A DNA stretch of 34,512 bases. Origin: Roseococcus thiosulfatophilus. GTDB taxonomy: Bacteria > Pseudomonadota > Alphaproteobacteria > Acetobacterales > Acetobacteraceae. The first letter of the stretch is position 1, and the number at the start of each line of letters is the position of its first letter. The notes below the pieces were generated by a model. It saw only the letters and a program-made list of their open reading frames with translations, made no database searches and was not told the origin of the DNA. The DNA lies in the NCBI RefSeq assembly GCF_017311575.1, contig NZ_JAFFQY010000013.1, positions 1-34,512 of the forward strand. Reading direction: 5' to 3'. Shown piece by piece: positions 26,763-34,512 of this stretch. The translations under genes were made by a program, and so were the position numbers.

Positions 26763-29077
26763 GCGCGCGGCGCCCGCCCGCGGATCAGCGCGCGGATGCG
26801 GGGCGGCGTGGCCGGAAATTCCGCCACATCCACGCCGAAGGGCGAAAGCGCATCGCTGATGGCGTTGACGATGGCCGCCGGCGCGCCGATGGACCCGCCC
26901 TCGCCCAGCCCCTTGGCGCCGGTGATGGTGGCCTCGCTGATGGTCTCCAGATGGTGGATTTCGATCTCGGGGATCTCCGCGCAGGTGGGGGGCGTGTAGT
27001 CGGCCAGCGTGCCGGTGAGTGGCGTGCCGTCGGGGGCGTAGATCACCTCCTCGAACAGCGCATTGGCGATGCCCTGGGCCACGCCCCCCTGCACCTGCCC
27101 GTCGGCGATCATGGGGTTGATGATGCGCCCGGCATCCTCCACCACGAGGTAGCGTTCCACCCGCACATGCCCCGTCTCGGCCTCCACCTCCACGATGGCG
27201 GCGTGGCAGGCGTTGGAGAAGGTGCCGCCCGGGTCGTATTGGCCGGTCTCGGCCAGGTTGAAGCCGATGGCGTCGGAGAGGAGTTCGCTGCGCTGGTGGG
27301 CGAGGCGCGCCAGTTCCGCGATGGGCATCGAGGCCGCGCCGGCCACGGCCTGTCCGTCCCGCAGCGCCACCTCGGAGGGCTCGCATTGCAGCAACCGCGC
27401 GGCCCCGCGCCGCAGCTTGTCGGCCAGCCGGTCCGCCGCCACCTGGCAGGCGCCGCCGCCGATCACCAGCGAACGGCTGGCGAAGCTGCCCCAGCCATAG
27501 GGCGTGCGGTCCGTGTCGCCATGGATGATGCGGATGGCGCCGGGATCGAGCCCCAGCCGGTCCGCGATGATCTGGGAGAGGGTGGTCCGCAGCCCCTGGC
27601 CGTGCGGGGAGGAGCCGATGCGCGCCTCCACCTCGCCCGAGGGCAGCATGGCGATGTCTACCACCTCATAGCCCGGCACGACGTCCATGGAGCGCGCGGC
27701 AAAGGCCGGGGTGCCATAGCCCGTGCGCTCGTTGAAGACGGAAAGGCCGAGGCCGAGGTAGCGCCCCTCCGCCCGCGCCGCTTCCTGGCGCGCGCGGAAG
27801 GCGGGGACGTCCAGGATACGCATGGCCTCGTCCAGCGCCTCGATGTAGCTGGCCTCGTCCAGCACCATTCCCGTGGCGCTGCGGGCGGGGAAGGCGTCGT
27901 GCAGGTTGCGGCGGCGGATTTCATCGGGCGCGAGGCCCAGCACCGCCGCCGCGCGGTCCATCAGCCGCTCGATGCCGAAGGTGATGACGGGGCGGGACAC
28001 ACCCCGATAGGGCGCCATCGGGCAGGTGTGTGTCAGTACGCCGCGCGCCCGCACGGCATAGGCCGGCACCTTGTAGGGGCCGGGGTATTCCGCCAGCGCC
28101 ATCAAGGGCTCCACCGCGCAGGTGGTGGGGAAGACCGAGAAGGCGCCGACATCGGCCAGGATATCGGCCTCCAGCGCCAGCAGCCGCCCCTCGGCGTCGA
28201 AGCCCGCGCGCAGCGCATGGCGCTGGTCGCGCGAATGGGCGGAGGCGATGAGGTTCTCGTTGCGGTCCTCCACCCAGGCGAAGCGGCCGCGGTGCTTGCG
28301 CGCCAGCCAGACCAGCACGGGATACTCCGGTAACAGCGCAATCTTTTGCCCGAAGCCCCCGCCGACATCGGGAGCGATGACCTGAAGATCGGCCTCGGGC
28401 ATGCCGAGCAGTTGGGCGATGCCGGTGCGGAGCTGGTGCGGCATCTGCGCCGAGGCGGAAAGCCGGATGCGCCCCGTTGCGCGATCGTATTCCGCGACGC
28501 CGCCGCGGCCCTCCAGCGGCATGGCGCTCTGCCGTCCGGAGCGGAAGGCGAATTCCACCACATGTGCGGCGGCGGCCAGCGTCTCCGCGAAACCTTCCGG
28601 ACGGAGTTCGCCCTCCACCGCCACATTGCCCGGTGCGATGGGGTGGACCAGGGGCGCACCCGGTGTCAGGGCCGCATCGAAGCCGACAACCGGGTCTTCC
28701 GCCGCAATGTCGAGTTCGCACGTTTCCAGCAAGTCCTCCGCCAGGGCCGCGCTGGGCGCCACCATGGCGGCGATGGCCTGGCCCACGAAATGCACGCGCT
28801 CGGTCGGCAGGACGGGCTGTTCGACGGCGCGGTAGTTGAAGCGGCGCAGCCCGGGCTTGATGGGCTGCACCCCGGCCATATCCGCGCCCGTCACGAAGAG
28901 GCAGCCGGGCGGCATCTCCGCCGGCGGGCGTAGCGCCAGGATGCGCCCCGCTGCCACCGGGCTGCGGAGAAAGCGCACCGCCCGCGCGCCGATGGCGATG
29001 TCGGGCACATAGCGCCCCTCGCCGCGCAGCAAAGGCGGGTCCTCGCTGCGGGGCAGGCGGCGGCCGACCCAGTTCAT
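26759..29077 (-). CDS. Molybdenum hydroxylase large subunit, xanthine dehydrogenase family
   Basis: 772 residues, with 'RRLPRSEDPPLLRGEGRY' at the start, 'APDVGGGFGQKIALLPEYPV', 'SSPHGQGLRTTLSQI' and the catalytic glutamate in 'GAKGLGEGGSIGAPAAIVNA'. The active-site loop reads APYRGVSRP, so it is neither a true CO dehydrogenase (no Cys) nor close to the other large subunit in the window (AYRGAGR). It should bind the molybdopterin cytosine dinucleotide cofactor and hydroxylate an unknown, possibly aromatic or heterocyclic, substrate. It overlaps both neighbours by ATGA, which should keep the subunits in fixed proportion. Confidence 0.92.
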   Translation of the reverse strand: MNWVGRRLPRSEDPPLLRGEGRYVPDIAIGARAVRFLRSPVAAGRILALRPPAEMPPGCLFVTGADMAGVQPIKPGLRRFNYRAVEQPVLPTERVHFVGQAIAAMVAPSAALAEDLLETCELDIAAEDPVVGFDAALTPGAPLVHPIAPGNVAVEGELRPEGFAETLAAAAHVVEFAFRSGRQSAMPLEGRGGVAEYDRATGRIRLSASAQMPHQLRTGIAQLLGMPEADLQVIAPDVGGGFGQKIALLPEYPVLVWLARKHRGRFAWVEDRNENLIASAHSRDQRHALRAGFDAEGRLLALEADILADVGAFSVFPTTCAVEPLMALAEYPGPYKVPAYAVRARGVLTHTCPMAPYRGVSRPVITFGIERLMDRAAAVLGLAPDEIRRRNLHDAFPARSATGMVLDEASYIEALDEAMRILDVPAFRARQEAARAEGRYLGLGLSVFNERTGYGTPAFAARSMDVVPGYEVVDIAMLPSGEVEARIGSSPHGQGLRTTLSQIIADRLGLDPGAIRIIHGDTDRTPYGWGSFASRSLVIGGGACQVAADRLADKLRRGAARLLQCEPSEVALRDGQAVAGAASMPIAELARLAHQRSELLSDAIGFNLAETGQYDPGGTFSNACHAAIVEVEAETGHVRVERYLVVEDAGRIINPMIADGQVQGGVAQGIANALFEEVIYAPDGTPLTGTLADYTPPTCAEIPEIEIHHLETISEATITGAKGLGEGGSIGAPAAIVNAISDALSPFGVDVAEFPATPPRIRALIRGRAPRA

Positions 29078-29931
29078 GCCGACACCGCCTGGCGCAGCGC
29101 GCGTTTCACCATGACGGCCACCAGTTCGCGGCGGTATTCGGCGGGGGCGTGCATATCCTCCTGCGGGTCGCAGTGGCGGGCGGCGGTGGCCGCGGCTTCG
29201 TCCAGCAGGGCAGAGGATGGCGCCTGGCCTTCCAGCAGCGCCATGGCCTCGCGGGCCAGCACGGGCTGGCCGCCGATGCCGCCGAGGGCGATCCGCGCGC
29301 CACCCACCAAGCCCCCTTCCAGTCGCAGCCCGACAACCGCCATGGCCAGGGCGAAATCCCCCGCGCGGCGGGCGAATTCCGCGAAGCCGCCGCGCCAGGA
29401 GGGGGCAGGCAGGGGCAGCACCACCTCGCGCAGCATTTCGCCGGGAGCGAGCGCGGTGGAGAAGACGCCCTGGAACCAGTCCTCGGCCGCCACTTCACGC
29501 AGCCCATCCGCGCGGGCCAGGACCATGCGGGCCTCCAGCGCCAGCGCCGCCGCGCACCATTCGGACGCCGGGTCGGCATGGGCCAGGCTGCCGCAGAAGG
29601 TGCCGCGCAGGCGCAGCGGCGGGTGGGCGATGTGGTGGGCGATGCGCGCCAGCAGGGTGCCCAGCGCGCCTTCCACCACCTGCGTCTCGAAGCGCGCATG
29701 GCGGGCCAGGGCGCCGATCCGCAGACTGCCGCCCGCCACCGTGACGTGGTCGAGGGGCGCGATTCGGTTGATGTCCACCAGCACCGCGGGCCGTGCCATG
29801 CGGAAGGCCATGGTGGGAACGAGGCTCTGGCCTCCCGCCAGGACCCGCGCTTCCTCGCCATGTGTCGCCAGCAACGCCAGCGCCTCCTCCAGGGTCCGGG
29901 GGGCGTGGTGCGCGAAGCGGGCAGGTTTCAT
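29074..29931 (-). CDS. Molybdenum hydroxylase medium subunit (FAD-binding)
   Basis: 285 residues, the CoxM/xanthine dehydrogenase FAD subunit. The pyrophosphate-binding motif AGGQSLVPTM starts at residue 32, and the second FAD motif reads 'LRGTFCGSLAHADPASEWC'. It passes electrons from the iron-sulfur clusters to an acceptor such as quinone or NAD. It is the first gene of a medium-large-small operon with ATGA overlaps at both junctions. The second motif has Phe-Cys where 'TIGG' or 'TVGG' is more common. The promoter must lie in the 220-bp gap shared with the divergent OmpA gene. Confidence 0.92.
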   Translation of the reverse strand: MKPARFAHHAPRTLEEALALLATHGEEARVLAGGQSLVPTMAFRMARPAVLVDINRIAPLDHVTVAGGSLRIGALARHARFETQVVEGALGTLLARIAHHIAHPPLRLRGTFCGSLAHADPASEWCAAALALEARMVLARADGLREVAAEDWFQGVFSTALAPGEMLREVVLPLPAPSWRGGFAEFARRAGDFALAMAVVGLRLEGGLVGGARIALGGIGGQPVLAREAMALLEGQAPSSALLDEAAATAARHCDPQEDMHAPAEYRRELVAVMVKRALRQAVSA

Positions 29932-30059
29932 GCGGGGCGTGCGGCCTCGTGGGATCGAAGGTGATCAAATCAGCCGGGGGCGCGCGTCGCAAGCGGGTTA
30001 TCCGGCGCGGCGCTGGGGGCGCGCCAAGGTTTCTCTCTGGTCGTGGCTGGCCCGTCCCC

Positions 30060-30065
30060 TATAAT
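30060..30065 (+). promoter_or_regulatory. Probable -10 element (TATAAT) for the OmpA-kinase operon
   Basis: A perfect TATAAT in otherwise very G+C-rich DNA, 87 bp before the OmpA ATG. The -35 region 17-18 bp upstream (CTGGTC) is poor, which may mean activator dependence. It would give a 5' leader of about 80 nt. The rest of the 220-bp gap 29932-30151 shows no gene. Confidence 0.5.
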
Positions 30066-30151
30066 GACTGGCAAACATCGGCCGCGACCGGCGGGGCAGT
30101 ATTCGCACCCCATGGTCATTTGAGCGCCGTGCAGCGTCTAGGGGGCGTTCC

Positions 30152-30799
30152 ATGCGAAGCATTCATCTCCTGCCTGTGTCCCTTCTGGCCTTTGGCCTTC
30201 TGCTCCCTGCCGCACCCGTCCAGGCGCAGATGGACCCCGCCACCCAGCGGCTGATCGACCAGCTTCGTCCGCAGAGCCAGGATGCGCTGAACGCCACCCG
30301 CGGGCTGCGCCGCCCGCCCTCGGCGCCGAGCGAATCCCCGGCCGCCCCAGCCGTGACACTGACCCCCGCCGCCCCGGCGCCCCAGCCGCCGCCGCGCCCC
30401 GCGCCGGCGGCCCAGACCGCGCGCCCGAGCACGACCGCGCCCGCGGGCATGCCCTCCGCCAGCCTCACGGTGAACTTCGCCACCGGCTCGGACGAGCTGA
30501 CGCCCTCGGCCATGCGCGAACTCGACCGGCTGGGCCGGGCGCTGACCTCGGCCGACCTGGCGCCCTATCGCTTCCGCATCGAGGGCCACACCGACACGGT
30601 GGGAGCCGCCAGCCTGAACCAGGCGCTGTCGGAGCGCCGGGCCGCCGCGGTGGGCCGCTACCTCACGCAGCGCTTTGGCGTGGATTCCGGGCGGCTCGAG
30701 ACCATCGGCCTCGGCCAGACGCAGCTCCTGGTGCCCACCCCCGACAACACCCCCAGCGCCGAGAACCGAAGGGTGCAGGTGATCAACCTCGGGCGCTGA
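30152..30799 (+). CDS. OmpA-domain envelope protein
   Basis: 215 residues: a signal peptide (ends LLLPAAPVQAQ), a Pro/Ala-rich linker (about 45-100), then an OmpA C-terminal peptidoglycan-binding domain (about 105-215). That domain has 'VNFATGSDELTPSAMRELDR', 'RIEGHTDTVG' and 'NQALSERRAAAVGRYL'; the Asp of GHTD and the Arg of 'SAENRRVQVI' are the expected diaminopimelate ligands. There is no beta-barrel and no lipobox, so it should be a periplasmic, wall-bound protein. It lies 13 bp before the Ser/Thr kinase gene in an apparent two-gene operon behind a TATAAT promoter. Confidence 0.88.
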   Translation: MRSIHLLPVSLLAFGLLLPAAPVQAQMDPATQRLIDQLRPQSQDALNATRGLRRPPSAPSESPAAPAVTLTPAAPAPQPPPRPAPAAQTARPSTTAPAGMPSASLTVNFATGSDELTPSAMRELDRLGRALTSADLAPYRFRIEGHTDTVGAASLNQALSERRAAAVGRYLTQRFGVDSGRLETIGLGQTQLLVPTPDNTPSAENRRVQVINLGR

Positions 30800-30812
30800 G
30801 GGAAGCCGCGGC

Positions 30813-33041
30813 ATGAGCGAGTCCGAACCGCTCCCGAGCGGCCTGCCCAAGCGCTACCAGTGGCAGGAACTGCTCGGCCGGGGCGGCATGGGCCGCGTCT
30901 TCGCCGCCTTCGACACCACCATCCGCCGCCGCGTCGCCATCAAGCTGGCCGACCCGCCCATTCCCGGCGACCCCGAAAGCATGGCCGCCTTCCAACGCTT
31001 CCGACGCGAGGCGCAGGTGGCGGGGGGGCTGAAGCACGAGCACATCGTCGGCGTCTACGATTTCGGCGAGGAGCAGGGCACCGGCTGGATGGTGATGGAG
31101 CTGGTGGAAGGCGGCTCCCTGCGCGACCTGGTGCGTGGCGGCACCCGCCTGACCCTGCCCGAGATCGTCCGCCTGGTGGTGCAGGTCCTGGATGCGCTGG
31201 CGCATTGCCACGACCAGGGCGTGATCCATTGCGACATCAAGCCCGCCAACATCATGCTGACCGTCGCCACCTCCTCCGGCGAGGTGAAGCTGACGGATTT
31301 CGGCATCGCCCGCTCGCGGCCCGAATTCGCCGATGACGTGACGGTGGTGGCCGGCGCCCGCCCCATGGCCGAGAGCTTCGTGGGCACCCCGGCCTACATG
31401 GCGCCAGAGCAGGCGAAGAGCCTGCCCTTCGACCACCGCGTGGACATCTGGGCCACGGGCGTCCTGCTCTATGAACTGCTGACCGAGAAGAAGCCCTTCA
31501 CCGGCGACCACCCCGACGCCGTCACCCAGGCCATCCTGACCACGGAGCCGGAGCCGCCCTCGCGCATCTCCTTCCTGGCGACGCCCGCCTTCGACGCGGT
31601 GCTGGCACGCGCCTTGGCCAAGGACCCGGCCAAGCGCTACCCCGATGCCCGCGCCTTCGCCGCCGGGCTGCTGGAGGCCGCGCGCGCCCGGCGGGGCGAT
31701 GAGACCCGGGCCACCGCTGTGGCGCCGCCACCCGTGGCACCGCCGCCGCCCGACAAGAAGCGCGGAGTTTCGCCGGCCCTCCTGGCCGGGGCGGGATTGG
31801 CTATCGCCGCGATTGTGGGCGCTGTGGTGTTCCTGCTGCCGGGCGGCCACGCGCCGCCCGCGCCGCCGCAACAGCAGCAGCAGGCGCTGGTGTTGACGCC
31901 GCCCTCGCCCCAGCCGGAGGCACCCGCCGCCTTGCAGGCGCCGCCTGTGGCACCGCCGGTGGCCGAACCACGCCGTGACCCTGCCTCTCCGCCCGCGCCA
32001 CCGGTGGCGCAACCCCAGCCGCCATCCGAACCTCCGCCGGCCCCGCCGGTCGCGCAGCCGCGCCCCGAGCCGCCGCCCGCGCCAACCGTGACGCCGCCGC
32101 CTGTGGCGCAACCCCGTCCGGAACCGCCCGTGCCGCCGGTGGTGCAGCCCCGGCCTGAGCCGGAGCCGCCCGTGGCGCAGCCGCGTCCGGAAGCGCCGCC
32201 ACCCGTGGCCCAGCCACGCCCCGAGCCGCCGGCGCCCCCGGTTGCGCAACCCCGGCCGGAGCCGCCCGCGCCGCCGGTGGTGCAGCCACGCCCCGAACCG
32301 CCAGCGCCCCCCGTGGCGCAGCCCCGTCCGGAGCCGCCGCCGCCGGTGGTCCAGCCACGCCCCGAACCGCCGCCTGTATTGGTGCAGCCGCAGGCCCCCG
32401 TTCTGGTGCCGGCCCCGGCACCCGCCGCCGTCCTGGCGGACATCCTGGGCCGCGTGCGCTGCGGCGTGGTGTCACAGGCGCCGGAGGGCCCGGGCTTCGT
32501 CGTGAACGGCTTCCTGCACCAGGATGACGCCGCGGCACTCCGCCGCGCCGCCGCCGAGGCCAACCTGACCCTGCGCCTCGCCGCCGATGTCTTCGATGCC
32601 CCCTATTGCGAGGTGCTGGCCGCCATCCGCCCCATCACCGCGGCACCCGGCACGGGGCTGGAGGTGGAGCCGCGCGCACGCCTCCTGCGCCGCAACGACC
32701 AGATGGAACTGGCCCTGCAGATGCCGCAATGGGCCGCGCATCTGAACATCTGGTTCGTGATGCATGACGGCAACGCGCTGCAACTGATCCGCGAACGCCC
32801 CATGGCCCCCGGCGCCCGCGTGAACATGCGCGAGACCAGCCCGGACTTCCCCTGGATCATTGATGAGCCGTTCGGGCTGGAACTCGTGCTGGTGGTGGCG
32901 TCGGAGCGGCCGCTCTTCGCCACCCCGCGCCCCGATGAGGAGGGTGTTCCAGCCCTGGCCGCGGCGCTGGAACAGGCGCGCCGCGACGCCGGCGGGCAGA
33001 TCGCCGCCCGCGCCGTGATGGTGGAGACGCGGGCGCGGTAG
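30813..33041 (+). CDS. Transmembrane Ser/Thr protein kinase with proline-rich stalk
   Basis: 742 residues. A cytoplasmic kinase domain (about 15-285) has the glycine loop GRGGMG (22-27), K44 in VAIK, the catalytic loop HCDIKPAN (base D141), D162-F163-G164 and 'YMAPEQ'. It carries Cys instead of Arg before D141, so it is a non-RD kinase. One membrane helix (about 322-343) follows, then about 190 residues of proline-rich repeats (346-538). A C-terminal domain of about 200 residues resembles, to my eye, DUF4384-type domains found on other bacterial kinases. That domain should be periplasmic and may sense an envelope signal or ligand. GGGAAG precedes the ATG. Targets are unknown and no phosphatase is adjacent. 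It is transcribed with the OmpA-domain gene. Confidence 0.9.
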   Translation: MSESEPLPSGLPKRYQWQELLGRGGMGRVFAAFDTTIRRRVAIKLADPPIPGDPESMAAFQRFRREAQVAGGLKHEHIVGVYDFGEEQGTGWMVMELVEGGSLRDLVRGGTRLTLPEIVRLVVQVLDALAHCHDQGVIHCDIKPANIMLTVATSSGEVKLTDFGIARSRPEFADDVTVVAGARPMAESFVGTPAYMAPEQAKSLPFDHRVDIWATGVLLYELLTEKKPFTGDHPDAVTQAILTTEPEPPSRISFLATPAFDAVLARALAKDPAKRYPDARAFAAGLLEAARARRGDETRATAVAPPPVAPPPPDKKRGVSPALLAGAGLAIAAIVGAVVFLLPGGHAPPAPPQQQQQALVLTPPSPQPEAPAALQAPPVAPPVAEPRRDPASPPAPPVAQPQPPSEPPPAPPVAQPRPEPPPAPTVTPPPVAQPRPEPPVPPVVQPRPEPEPPVAQPRPEAPPPVAQPRPEPPAPPVAQPRPEPPAPPVVQPRPEPPAPPVAQPRPEPPPPVVQPRPEPPPVLVQPQAPVLVPAPAPAAVLADILGRVRCGVVSQAPEGPGFVVNGFLHQDDAAALRRAAAEANLTLRLAADVFDAPYCEVLAAIRPITAAPGTGLEVEPRARLLRRNDQMELALQMPQWAAHLNIWFVMHDGNALQLIRERPMAPGARVNMRETSPDFPWIIDEPFGLELVLVVASERPLFATPRPDEEGVPALAAALEQARRDAGGQIAARAVMVETRAR
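32049..32376 (+). repeat. Nine copies of a V(A/V)QPRPE proline-rich repeat inside the kinase gene
   Basis: Nine units of V(A/V)QPRPE separated by 3-7 mostly Pro/Ala residues, plus one degenerate unit (VAQPQPP) just upstream. The DNA copies differ at synonymous positions. In the later part a two-unit pattern (cagccacgccccga... then ...cccgGTccgga-type) repeats with a period of roughly 70 bp, suggesting duplication of pairs. The encoded segment should be an extended, rod-like polyproline stalk. Confidence 0.85.
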
Positions 33042-33045
33042 CATC

Positions 33046-33072
33046 GTCGCCCGGCCGGTTCACCGTGGCGAC
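33046..33072. terminator. Hairpin between the convergent kinase and argG genes
   Basis: GTCGCC-CGG pairs with CCG-(T)-GGCGAC: 9 bp with one bulged base and an 8-nt loop, in the 49-bp gap between the two stop codons. There is no T run on either strand. It may serve both genes. Confidence 0.4.
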
Positions 33073-33090
33073 AAACGGGACGTGGGGACG

Positions 33091-34326
<1,236 letters not shown>

Positions 34327-34512
34327 TAAACGCCTCGGTTCCTGCTCATTGGAGGTTAAGCCAGCTTATCAATTGGATCCTGCAACGTGAGCGTACGCGT
34401 CCAGTGTTGCCTTTCGTCCGCCCCCAAAGCGTGAGACGCGCGAAGGATTGCCAGTCGTGTCAGCGGCGACGCTGCGGTAACGGTGCCTTTTATGGCTAGA
34501 GCGTGCGCGCGT
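34327..34512 (-). other. argG upstream region, no gene called
   Basis: This stretch is less G+C-rich than the coding DNA and should hold the argG promoter. I find no convincing -35/-10 pair. Two minus-strand frames are open from the window edge (ending near 34369 and 34359), but both use third positions unlike the neighbouring genes, so I do not call a gene. Confidence 0.4.

Noticed and set aside
31637-32563. Gly/Cys/Thr-rich repeat protein on the minus strand, collagen-like in appearance
   Set aside because: It is the complement of the proline-repeat part of the kinase gene; the repeats are a mirror of that coding sequence.
34359-34512. Possible 3' end of a gene entering from the right edge on the minus strand
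   Set aside because: Two frames are open, neither with the G/C third-position bias of its neighbours, and no motif is recognised.

Overview
The window is very G+C-rich, densely packed DNA from an alphaproteobacterium, most likely of the Acetobacteraceae/Roseomonas type. The evidence is the gene content: a CcrM-type GANTC adenine methyltransferase next to rnhB, AcrAB-like efflux genes, and several xanthine-dehydrogenase-family molybdenum hydroxylases. Codons strongly favour G or C in the third position, and four-base start/stop overlaps are common. I see no insertion sequence, phage gene, CRISPR array, tRNA or rRNA. The taxonomic placement is inference.

Layout. 1-2105 (minus): the start of a class III aminotransferase, a GlcG/HbpS-type protein, and a secreted EnvC-like coiled-coil/LytM protein. 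2259-4548 (plus): an overlapping GST-VOC-FkbM trio. 4512-6354 (minus): the OPG glucosyltransferase opgH, preceded by a 42-residue membrane peptide. 6497-9404 (minus): a radical SAM protein, rnhB and ccrM. 9470-11108 (plus): a TIGR04283-type glycosyltransferase and a membrane-anchored alpha/beta hydrolase. 11112-14001 (minus): an MFS transporter and an MsbA-like ABC exporter. 14282-18609 (plus): a two-domain universal stress protein, a DadA-like dehydrogenase, metK and trmB. 18617-23223 (minus): an RND efflux adaptor and pump plus a small secreted protein. 23485-26283 (plus): a lone CoxL-like large subunit and a small membrane protein. 26280-29931 (minus): a complete three-subunit molybdenum hydroxylase. 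30152-33041 (plus): an OmpA-domain protein followed by a transmembrane Ser/Thr kinase with a proline-rich periplasmic stalk. 33091-34326 (minus): argG.

Functional links. metK makes the S-adenosylmethionine used by CcrM, TrmB, the FkbM protein and the radical SAM protein. GANTC, the CcrM target, occurs in the leaders of ccrM and metK and in two divergent promoter regions, and a consensus DnaA box lies just downstream of ccrM. Envelope functions recur: EnvC-like, OpgH, RND pump, MsbA-like exporter, OmpA and the kinase.

Most genes belong to known families. The observations most worth following are structural or contextual: a 20-bp hairpin that runs into the ribosome-binding site at 25806-25850, a chain of hairpins between metK and trmB (two of them apparently duplicated), a structured metK leader that matches no SAM riboswitch I could recognise by eye, the OmpA-kinase pair, and two very small putative genes. 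No clearly new defence or biosynthetic system is evident.
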